IMG/VR virus record: IMGVR_UViG_3300032397_000041
Span: 1-34,876 of that record
From: a virus
Direction: 5' to 3' (one strand)
Length of the DNA stretch: 34,876 bases
The notes under the pieces were generated by a model. The model was not told the DNA's origin, searched no databases, and was given only the letters and a program-made list of their open reading frames with translations. A program made the position numbers and the translations under genes. Below are positions 7,207 through 13,524 of this stretch, in pieces. Position 1 is the first letter of the stretch, and each line of letters opens with the position of its first letter.

Positions 7207-7374
7207 ATGGGTATTGATCAACTTGAAATAAACAGAGAATATTTAAATCATGTATTACGGAACAGTACTGTCAAGATTGAGGGCTGTTTGAAAGAAATAG
7301 AAACAATATTGATATTCATGAGAACATCTATAAAAGAATTTGTTGAAACCTTAAAGAATGGGCAGGAGGATTAA
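7207..7374 (+). CDS. Small helical protein, 55 residues
   Basis: The ORF starts at an ATG preceded by TAGGGGTTGAT, a usable ribosome site, and ends at TAA 7372-7374. The AGGAGG for the next gene lies within its last codons. The product (MGIDQLEINREYLNHVLRNS at the start) is predicted helical with alternating hydrophobic residues, suggesting a short coiled coil. I recognise no family. The tight spacing to both neighbours and the proper ribosome site support it as a real gene. Confidence 0.55.
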   Translation: MGIDQLEINREYLNHVLRNSTVKIEGCLKEIETILIFMRTSIKEFVETLKNGQED

Positions 7375-7375
7375 G

Positions 7376-7759
7376 ATGCTATTACAAGATGTGGCTATTA
7401 TAAATGGAATGGTAAGGGCGAAAGAAACTTTTGTGAAAGATTCCAGATTTAGCGATTCACCAAAATCAGATGCTATTGCAAAAGCAGAAGCTGATGCGAA
7501 AAAAGCAAATGCTGATGTAAAGAAAGCAATTGTTGATTTTGGGAAAGCCAAATCGATGAAAGATTCTAAAACAAAAGATTCACCTGAATCAGATGCTTTA
7601 GCAAAAGCAAAAGACGATTTGAAAAAAGCGCGAGCTAATTGGGAAAAGAAAAAAGCTGATTATAAGAAAGCAAGCGATGATTATGATAAAGCAAATGCTG
7701 CTTATTATAAAGCAGATGCTGCTTGGGAAAAAAGCCTATATAGATATAAGATTAAATAA
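7376..7759 (+). CDS. Ala/Lys heptad-repeat protein 5
   Basis: This 127-residue protein starts at the ATG at 7376, six bases after AGGAGG (7364-7369); an upstream in-frame ATG at 7358 has no such site. It has the type II leader (MLLQDVAIINGMVRAKE), closely like that of the InPase protein at 1512. Next comes the 55-bp module (VKDSRFSDSPKSDA), heptads, a second module (SMKDSKTKDSPESDA) and a second heptad block with Tyr at core positions. It ends basic (YRYKIK). The function is unrecognised. It shows that leaders, modules and heptad blocks recombine freely among paralogs. Confidence 0.8.
   Translation: MLLQDVAIINGMVRAKETFVKDSRFSDSPKSDAIAKAEADAKKANADVKKAIVDFGKAKSMKDSKTKDSPESDALAKAKDDLKKARANWEKKKADYKKASDDYDKANAAYYKADAAWEKSLYRYKIK
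7434..7488 (+). repeat. 55-bp dispersed module repeat, copy 2
   Basis: Identical to copy 1 (2552-2606) over 55 bases. It lies just after the leader of the gene at 7376 rather than internally, so the same module sits in different positions in different paralogs. Confidence 0.92.
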
Positions 7760-7778
7760 AATTTAGAATGGAGGCAAA

Positions 7779-8582
7779 ATGAAAGAATCAAGAATCATAA
7801 AAGATTATTTAAGAAGTAGAATAAGCGATTCACCTAAATCAGATGCTATGGCAAAAGCAAAAGCTGATTGGGATAAAGCAAGAGATGATTGGATAAAAGC
7901 AGATACTGATAAGAGTAAAACAAAAGCAGAAGCTGATTTTAACAGAGCAAATGCTTCTATGATGAAAGCAAAAGCTGATTGGATGAAAGCAGAAGCTGCT
8001 TGGAATAAAACAAGAGCTGATTTGATGAAAGCAAGAGCGATGAAAGATTCCAGATTTAGCGATTCACCAAAATCCGATGCTATTGCAAAAGCAGAAGCTG
8101 CTTGGAATAAAACAAGAGCTGATTTTATTAAAGCAGATGATGATTGGAAGAAAGCAAAAGCTGATTGGATGAAAGCAGATGCTGCTAGGGAAAAAGCAGA
8201 TGATGAATTGAGGAAAGCAAATGCTGCTTATTATAAAGCAAAGGTTGCTTTAGAAAAAGCAAAATCAATGAAAGACTCTAAAACAAAAGATTCAAAAATA
8301 GAGCTTATACGCACAAGTATTAGAAAGGATGCAGAAAAGCGTGCACCTTGGGCTAAGATTATTGTTAAGGTTAATGGTGGATACAAAGCATTTGAAAGTG
8401 TGAAAGATTATGAACAGTGGTCAAATATGAAAGACTCCAGATTTAGCGATTCACCTAAATCCGATGCTTTAGCTAAAGCAGAAGCTGTTTGGGAAAAAGC
8501 AGATGCTGCTTGGGTGAAGGCAAAAGCTGATAGAGACAAGGCGGATGCTGATTGGGCGAAAGCAGAAGCAATGGCAGAATAA
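7779..8582 (+). CDS. Ala/Lys heptad-repeat protein 6 with an embedded globular domain
   Basis: This 267-residue protein is the largest paralog. Order: type I leader (MKESRIIKDYLRSR), SDSPKSDA, heptads, 55-bp module copy 3 at about residue 88, heptads, then SMKDSKTKDS. A non-repeat domain follows at about 173-216 (APWAKIIVKVNGGYKAFESV), then module copy 4, a last heptad block and a short AMAE end. The ribosome site GGAGG is at 7769-7773. The embedded domain reads as a small alpha/beta fold flanked by KDS linkers, like the small domains in the gene at 10644. The function is unknown. Structural context implies virion association. Confidence 0.8.
   Translation: MKESRIIKDYLRSRISDSPKSDAMAKAKADWDKARDDWIKADTDKSKTKAEADFNRANASMMKAKADWMKAEAAWNKTRADLMKARAMKDSRFSDSPKSDAIAKAEAAWNKTRADFIKADDDWKKAKADWMKADAAREKADDELRKANAAYYKAKVALEKAKSMKDSKTKDSKIELIRTSIRKDAEKRAPWAKIIVKVNGGYKAFESVKDYEQWSNMKDSRFSDSPKSDALAKAEAVWEKADAAWVKAKADRDKADADWAKAEAMAE
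8041..8095 (+). repeat. 55-bp dispersed module repeat, copy 3
   Basis: One base differs from copies 1 and 2 (TCAGAT to TCCGAT). Internal to the gene at 7779. Confidence 0.9.
8428..8482 (+). repeat. 55-bp dispersed module repeat, copy 4
   Basis: The most diverged copy, with changes that are mostly synonymous. It follows the embedded globular domain in the gene at 7779. Confidence 0.85.
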
Positions 8583-8609
8583 TGTTTGTGAATACAGGAG
8601 GATTGAAAA

Positions 8610-9056
8610 ATGGCACTAATTGAAGTATTTCCGGCAAATGCGGAGAGAGCAAAAGTATATTCAAGTAAGAATTTTAACGAAGCAAAAACCTTAATGCCAG
8701 ATGGGTCTGTTGTTGCGGGAATGCCTGTCGAAGTCACAGTTGCGTTTCCTTCTGACACATTATCGGTATCAACAAAAAATCCAACGACTTCCTCGGCTCC
8801 GGTAGCCTCTTCTGTCGGAGTGGCATCTGCCCAGGTTTTAGCAGCCAATGCAAATAGAAAGGGTTGTTTGCTTGTAAATACATCATTGAACTACGTATCT
8901 TTGGGATTTGGTAACGCTGCTGTGCTCTATAGTGGTATCACCTTAAATCCGAATGGTGGATGTTTTTGGATGGATGAATATAGCTTTAGCACAGTAGCGA
9001 TTTTTGCCATTGCTTCTGGAGCTGCATCAAACTTAGGTGTACAGGAGATTATATAA
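8610..9056 (+). CDS. Virion structural protein, fibre base or adaptor-like
   Basis: This 148-residue protein follows a strong AGGAGG (8596-8601). A Ser/Thr/Pro-rich stretch sits near residues 45-65. The following beta-rich domain (VLAANANRKGCLLVNTSLNY, then LGFGNAAVLYSGI and a Gly/aromatic loop) resembles small beta-sandwich domains on phage structural and fibre proteins, in which the RKG-LLVN strand recurs. It ends exactly one base before the beta-helix gene (TAAATG), so the two are probably made together; it may anchor that protein to the particle. This role is inference. Confidence 0.6.
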   Translation: MALIEVFPANAERAKVYSSKNFNEAKTLMPDGSVVAGMPVEVTVAFPSDTLSVSTKNPTTSSAPVASSVGVASAQVLAANANRKGCLLVNTSLNYVSLGFGNAAVLYSGITLNPNGGCFWMDEYSFSTVAIFAIASGAASNLGVQEII

Positions 9057-10631
9057 ATGCCAATATTTAATCCTAATTCAGTCGCGTCTGATCTAAGTGT
9101 TGTATCTGTAAACACGACTATTACAGTCAAAGCTTCTGGCGGTGATTTCACAACCATTCAAGCTGCTTTGGATTCACTGAAAAGCAAGTGGATCAACTCT
9201 GATGTTGCTGTAACGATTTCAGTTGATCCTGGAATATTTACTCACACAAGTGCAATTTTGTTTAGACATGCCCAAGGTAATAGGATCAATATTGTGGGGT
9301 CTGCTCCGATTGTGACAGCAATTACTTCTTTGGCTTCTCAATCTGGGTCTGTTGGCAATTATTCTGTGACCTTGAATGTTTCAGATTCGACCGGAATGGC
9401 AACAGGTGATTACTGTATTGTCGCTGCTTCAACCGGAACAGGTGAGCATAGATCAATAATGGGTTGCTGGGAGATCACGAATGTGCCTTCTGGAACACAG
9501 ATCACAGTTAAAAATACTTATCGCAAAGCAGCCTGGCCAACATTAACCATTACTGGTGGATCGGTAAAGTGCCTTAAGACTGTTTTGAAATTTAATGGAT
9601 GCGATGGTATTCTCCCAGGCAGTGGTGTAGGAAATATTTATAATTTGGCTTTGGTCGGGAACGGGACTTCTGCTGATGGTATTAATGTATCTCAACGAGG
9701 AAGTCATTTTGGCAATCATATAATTTATCTTGGGCAAAATGGAATATATTCGTTAGGGATAAATGGTTTTGGCAGATATGGAATTGCTCACACATCTAAG
9801 GCTGAATTGTGGGTAATGAATGTAGCCATTTCCAATTGTGGAAGTTACGGTCTGTATGCCTATAATGGTTCAACTGTAGCCGGAACGGGTATTATTTCAA
9901 GTGGTAATGTGAGTATTGGTATTTACTCTACTGATGGAGCTTGGATTACAGCAGTCAATAGCTTTGCTATAGGAAATGCTACTACTGGATTTTATGCTTT
10001 TAATAGAGCTGGTATAAATGCTGAGGGTTCGGAAGCGGTCGGCAATGTCTATTCAGGATTCCAAAGTCTCGGAACATCTTATATTTATGCAAAAACTACC
10101 AAAGCGTTGAATAATGGGTATCATGGATTCTCGGCAAGTTATACAGGAACTATTTACGCGCAAAGCTCTTCTGCTGTGGGCAATGGGACTGCTTCACCTT
10201 ATTGTGGATATTGGGCTTCACATGGCGGTCATATCAGAGCAGATTCTTCAACAGCAAGTGGCAATTTCACATTTGATTATTTTGCTGAACATCTTAGTTT
10301 TATGAAGGTCACAAGTTATGTAGGGAGTCCTACATTTAGTCCAGCAGTCGAAACAATGGGTAATGCCGGATCAGTAATGAGAAATGTTGTCGCTACTGCA
10401 ATAAAAATTGCTGATGCGATTTTGAATACTCCGGCAGGGGCAATTTCATCAACTACGGTTCAAACAGCGATTAATGAACTGGATACAGAGAAACCAACAA
10501 TCAGCTCTGGGATTATTGCACCAGCTTCAACACCAACAAAAGTGGGAGACGTTTTTATAGACACTTCAGCAAAAAAGTTATATTTTGCTGCTGGGATCGC
10601 ATCAAGTGCAGATTGGATAATTGCAAATTAA
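9057..10631 (+). CDS. Right-handed beta-helix fibre or spike protein in the head cluster
   Basis: This 524-residue protein opens a pectin-lyase-like fold with ASGGDFTTIQAALDSL at about residues 26-41. Repeated short beta strands rich in Gly/Asn/Ser (for example NCGSYGLYAYNGSTVAG) continue to about residue 430. A VQTAINELDTEKP segment and a C-terminal module (KVGDVFIDTSAKKLYFAAG) common at the ends of phage fibres follow. No catalytic set could be assigned, so binding or depolymerase activity is open. Its place between the minor head protein and the head protease suggests a head fibre rather than a tail spike. Start codon abuts the stop of its partner. Confidence 0.72.
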   Translation: MPIFNPNSVASDLSVVSVNTTITVKASGGDFTTIQAALDSLKSKWINSDVAVTISVDPGIFTHTSAILFRHAQGNRINIVGSAPIVTAITSLASQSGSVGNYSVTLNVSDSTGMATGDYCIVAASTGTGEHRSIMGCWEITNVPSGTQITVKNTYRKAAWPTLTITGGSVKCLKTVLKFNGCDGILPGSGVGNIYNLALVGNGTSADGINVSQRGSHFGNHIIYLGQNGIYSLGINGFGRYGIAHTSKAELWVMNVAISNCGSYGLYAYNGSTVAGTGIISSGNVSIGIYSTDGAWITAVNSFAIGNATTGFYAFNRAGINAEGSEAVGNVYSGFQSLGTSYIYAKTTKALNNGYHGFSASYTGTIYAQSSSAVGNGTASPYCGYWASHGGHIRADSSTASGNFTFDYFAEHLSFMKVTSYVGSPTFSPAVETMGNAGSVMRNVVATAIKIADAILNTPAGAISSTTVQTAINELDTEKPTISSGIIAPASTPTKVGDVFIDTSAKKLYFAAGIASSADWIIAN

Positions 10632-10643
10632 TAGGGGGATAAA

Positions 10644-11312
10644 ATGGCGAAAGAAAAAATAAAAGACTCAAGGATGAAGGATGTAAAGGTTAGAGAAAAT
10701 TATCATGTTGAAGAATACGCTTCTGATGTCTTTTATGTAGATGATCCAGAGGGAAGTACTGCTGCCGGACCATTCAAGACAAGAGGTGAAGCTCAAAGAG
10801 AATGTGATAAAAAGAATCAGTCTAAAGACTCCATCAAAGATCTTCAAACCAAAGCAGCTAAAGCTCGTTCTATGGGTTATGATTCTGCACCTTATGAAGC
10901 TGAGATTAAGAAGTTGATGAAGGATGCTAAAGAATGGAAAGTTTTTTATAAGAAACATGGAACAGACGAGAATGCTATTTTTGAAAACGAAAAACAAGCA
11001 AGAGATTTTATGAATAAGCTCATTGAAGAGAAGGCAACTCATATTAGACTTCAAGATCCTTCTAAAGACTCCAAAGACGAAGAAGATATTTATACCAAGG
11101 ACCCTCTTAAAGATTCAAGTAAAGATAGCCATTCTATAACTTATGAGCAATTGATGAAAAAGATTAAGGAAGGTTATATAGAAATAGAGTATTGGTCAGG
11201 TGATCCGAAGAGTGGAGTTATGCATGCTGAGGTAAGATATAATACTGAGGGAAACAGAGGAATTAAGAAAACTTTTGAAGTGACTAATGTTCCATCTGAT
11301 ATGCAAAAGTAA
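10644..11312 (+). CDS. Modular small-domain protein with KDS linkers
   Basis: This 222-residue protein is of unrecognised function. It reads as several small domains joined by KDS tetrapeptides: an N-terminal basic stretch with IKDSR, then a domain ending GPFKTRGEAQRECDKKN, a helical segment (LQTKAAKARSMGYDSAPYEA), another small domain (WKVFYKKHGTDENAIFE to RLQDPSKDS), a run of KDS-rich linker, and a final beta domain (GYIEIEYWSGDPKSGVMHAE). The beads-on-a-string plan and the KDS linkers resemble the heptad proteins. It precedes the head protease gene, so it may be capsid-internal, which is inference. The ribosome site is AGGGGGATAAA. Confidence 0.65.
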   Translation: MAKEKIKDSRMKDVKVRENYHVEEYASDVFYVDDPEGSTAAGPFKTRGEAQRECDKKNQSKDSIKDLQTKAAKARSMGYDSAPYEAEIKKLMKDAKEWKVFYKKHGTDENAIFENEKQARDFMNKLIEEKATHIRLQDPSKDSKDEEDIYTKDPLKDSSKDSHSITYEQLMKKIKEGYIEIEYWSGDPKSGVMHAEVRYNTEGNRGIKKTFEVTNVPSDMQK

Positions 11313-11322
11313 AGGAATTAAA

Positions 11323-12984
11323 ATGATTAAAGATGAAAAGAAACAGTTTTATACAACTGAGCAATTATCTGAGCACATGGCAGAGACTCCTGAAGGATTC
11401 CTTGTGTGCTATGATGTTCCTGTTGCCAGAACAGGCAATCAAGATTATAAGGCAGATGAAGTACCTATAGAGCCAAACAAAGACGGGATGGTTACTATTC
11501 AGAGAGACGAAGCTGAGGTGTTTGAGGAAAAGACTATAAAATCTTTTGAAGGAAAACCTGTGACAATCGATCATCCCGAAGGAATGGTGACACCAGAGAA
11601 TTGGACTGATCTTGCTCATGGCTTTATTCAAAATGTAAGAAGAGGTGTTAGAGAGCAAGCAGATTTGCTTTTGGCAGATATAGTTATTACTACAAAGAAA
11701 GCAATCGAATTAGTAAAGAATGGTTTGAGACAAGTGAGTTGTGGATATGATGCAGAATATGAACAGATAAAGGAGGGATTAGGAAAGCAAACTCAGATAG
11801 TTGGTAATCATGTTGCTCTGGTTATGCGTGGACGTGCAGGGGCGAGGTGTGCTATTGGTGATAAAGAATGTACAAATTGTGGAAAGTGCAAAAACTTACA
11901 GGAGGATAAAATGAGAATTAGAAAAAGAATCAAGGATGCTCTTTTAAAAGCTGTGGATGCTATTCCGGACGATGAGCTTGAAAAAGAGCAAGAGGCTAAG
12001 GATGCTGCGGAAGTAGCAAAAGTTGAGGAGTTGGAAGCTCTTGATAGGAAAATTAGGGATGCTGAAGAAGATCTTGAATACGAAGAGCTTGAAAAGGATG
12101 CTGAGGCAAAGGTTGAGGAATTAAAAGCTCTTGATAGGAAAATTAAGGATGCTGAAGAGGAAGATCTTGAATATGAAGAGCTTGAAAAAGATGCTGAGGC
12201 AAAAGTTGAGGAGTTGAAAGCTCTTGATAGGAAAATTAGGGACAAGAAAAGATCCAGAGATCAAGACGAAGAGAAACCTTGGGAGAAAGAAGAGACTGAG
12301 GATGCTGATGATGATTTAAAAGCTACTGTTGAAGGTCTTGTCCAGACCGTGGGTACTCTTCAAAAGGCTATTGAAACTTTGATCCAATCGGATAAAAAAG
12401 TTCATGCCGGAGTTGATAAAAAAGCTAAAGATCAAGATCCTGATGAAGAGGAAGAGGAAATTAAAGATCAAGATCCTGATGAAGAGAAACCTTGGGAAAA
12501 GAAATCAGAGGATCAAGACCCTGATGAAGAGGAAGAAGAGGTAAAAGATCAAGACCCTGATGAAGAGGAAGAAGAAGTTAAAGATCAAGATCCTGATGAA
12601 AAAGGAAGTGAAGAGAAGAAAAAGATGGAAGCTATGGATTGTGTTGTCTCTTGGAATGATATTGCTTATCGGTCTGATCTTTTAGCTCCTGGGCATCGCT
12701 ACCAAAGACCTACCAAAGACCACAAAAGAGCTTTGGAAGGGATTAAGCGGTCTTCGTTAAGAACTGCTTTTACTTCTGACAAAGATATGGGCAAAATCTT
12801 TAACAAGAATGTTAACACTTTGTCTGGTAAAATGCTTGACGAGGTTTTCAAGAGCGCTTCTGAATTTATCAGATTGAGAAATAACAGTTTTGTAAAAGAT
12901 TCTATTCAGCAAAAAACAGCAACCACACTTTCCGAAGTGCAAGCTATTAATAAAATGAATAGAGAACATTGGAAGAACAGGTAA
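11323..12984 (+). CDS. DUF2213-type prohead protease fused to an acidic scaffold
   Basis: This 553-residue protein uses ATG 11323, preceded by AAAGGAA; an in-frame ATG at 11287 lies inside the upstream gene without a ribosome site. Residues 1-180 match DUF2213 (putative prohead protease): His84 in TIDHPEG, Ser139 in QVSCGYD and His163 in GNHVALVMRGRAG are candidate catalytic residues. A Cys cluster (C176, C183, C186, C189) follows. The rest is very acidic: near-identical tandem repeats of about 30 residues (LEYEELEKDAEAKVEELKAL), then repeats of DQDPDEEEEE, then a conserved C-terminal domain with a helical end. This is the protease-scaffold fusion layout of many phages. It would cut scaffold and head proteins during maturation. 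Confidence 0.82.
   Translation: MIKDEKKQFYTTEQLSEHMAETPEGFLVCYDVPVARTGNQDYKADEVPIEPNKDGMVTIQRDEAEVFEEKTIKSFEGKPVTIDHPEGMVTPENWTDLAHGFIQNVRRGVREQADLLLADIVITTKKAIELVKNGLRQVSCGYDAEYEQIKEGLGKQTQIVGNHVALVMRGRAGARCAIGDKECTNCGKCKNLQEDKMRIRKRIKDALLKAVDAIPDDELEKEQEAKDAAEVAKVEELEALDRKIRDAEEDLEYEELEKDAEAKVEELKALDRKIKDAEEEDLEYEELEKDAEAKVEELKALDRKIRDKKRSRDQDEEKPWEKEETEDADDDLKATVEGLVQTVGTLQKAIETLIQSDKKVHAGVDKKAKDQDPDEEEEEIKDQDPDEEKPWEKKSEDQDPDEEEEEVKDQDPDEEEEEVKDQDPDEKGSEEKKKMEAMDCVVSWNDIAYRSDLLAPGHRYQRPTKDHKRALEGIKRSSLRTAFTSDKDMGKIFNKNVNTLSGKMLDEVFKSASEFIRLRNNSFVKDSIQQKTATTLSEVQAINKMNREHWKNR
11900..11905 (+). promoter_or_regulatory. Internal ribosome binding site for the nested scaffold
   Basis: AGGAGG sits five bases before the in-frame ATG at 11911, in the context ACAGGAGGATAAAATG. 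This is as strong as the sites before the capsid-region genes at 8610 and 13021, yet it lies inside the protease gene. Confidence 0.82.
11911..12984 (+). CDS. Nested scaffolding protein from an internal start
   Basis: This is a 357-residue product in the same frame as the protease fusion, starting at its Met197 (MRIRKRIKDALLKAVDA). It would contain all the acidic coiled-coil and DQDPDEEEEE repeats and the C-terminal domain, but not the protease. The layout matches the classic nested pair in which a head protease gene carries an internal start for the scaffold (lambda C/Nu3). The evidence is the excellent ribosome site and the domain boundary falling exactly at the start. The scaffold would be made in excess over the protease. 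Confidence 0.78.
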   Translation: MRIRKRIKDALLKAVDAIPDDELEKEQEAKDAAEVAKVEELEALDRKIRDAEEDLEYEELEKDAEAKVEELKALDRKIKDAEEEDLEYEELEKDAEAKVEELKALDRKIRDKKRSRDQDEEKPWEKEETEDADDDLKATVEGLVQTVGTLQKAIETLIQSDKKVHAGVDKKAKDQDPDEEEEEIKDQDPDEEKPWEKKSEDQDPDEEEEEVKDQDPDEEEEEVKDQDPDEKGSEEKKKMEAMDCVVSWNDIAYRSDLLAPGHRYQRPTKDHKRALEGIKRSSLRTAFTSDKDMGKIFNKNVNTLSGKMLDEVFKSASEFIRLRNNSFVKDSIQQKTATTLSEVQAINKMNREHWKNR

Positions 12985-13020
12985 TTAAAATTTATCAACA
13001 ATTTAAGGAGGATTTTTATT

Positions 13021-13479
13021 ATGAGTAATTCGTATTTGTTTAGAATGCCTGCTGGTATTCCTGGCGATGTGACAAGAAGGGAAGTGGCAAAGGTTGAAGC
13101 ACAAATGATGGACGCCACTACTCCAGTTACTGTTTTTGGTGTTCCTGCAAAAATGGTATCTGGTAAAATTAAACCGTTAGCTGGTGCGGGTGATGTTATT
13201 TATGGATTTTTGGTTAGGCCATATCCTACTTCTGGAAGTGTTAATGAGGCTTTGGCTGTGGGTACTCCGCAGGTCAATATGCCTTGTGATCTTTTGAGAA
13301 GCGGTTATATGACCGTAAAGGTTACAGCTGGAGTTGCTGCGAAAGACGCTCATGTTCTTTTTAATGCTACTACTGGTTTGGTGGAAGCTGGCGCATCCGG
13401 TGGGACCTCGATTGCTAATGCTTATTTTATGGGAGAAGCCGATTCTGATGGGAATGTAGAGATCAGCTTTAATCTGTAA
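13021..13479 (+). CDS. Capsid cement / decoration-like protein
   Basis: This 152-residue protein follows AAGGAGG (13005-13011). It is rich in Gly, Ala and Val, with beta strands (GDVIYGFLVRPYPT, GYMTVKVTAGVAAKDAHV, GNVEISFNL at the end). Size, composition and position between protease-scaffold and major capsid protein fit the small cement proteins that stabilise expanded capsids. The N-terminus (FRMPAGIPGDVTR) is typical of that group. No catalytic features. Confidence 0.7.
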   Translation: MSNSYLFRMPAGIPGDVTRREVAKVEAQMMDATTPVTVFGVPAKMVSGKIKPLAGAGDVIYGFLVRPYPTSGSVNEALAVGTPQVNMPCDLLRSGYMTVKVTAGVAAKDAHVLFNATTGLVEAGASGGTSIANAYFMGEADSDGNVEISFNL

Positions 13480-13524
13480 TAAGTGCTTTTGGATTTAAAC
13501 TTTTAAATTTGGGAGAAAAAAATA

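Noticed and set aside
8408-8848. Minus-strand frame of 146 codons
   Set aside because: It spans the end of one solid + strand gene and half of the next, both with strong ribosome sites.
11287-11322. Longer N-terminus for the DUF2213 protein
   Set aside because: It overlaps the previous gene. ATG 11323 follows AAAGGAA and gives the expected family start.
13490-13512. AT-only palindrome before the capsid gene as an operator or promoter
   Set aside because: Such short A/T palindromes are expected by chance in DNA this AT-rich, and no matching promoter elements could be argued.
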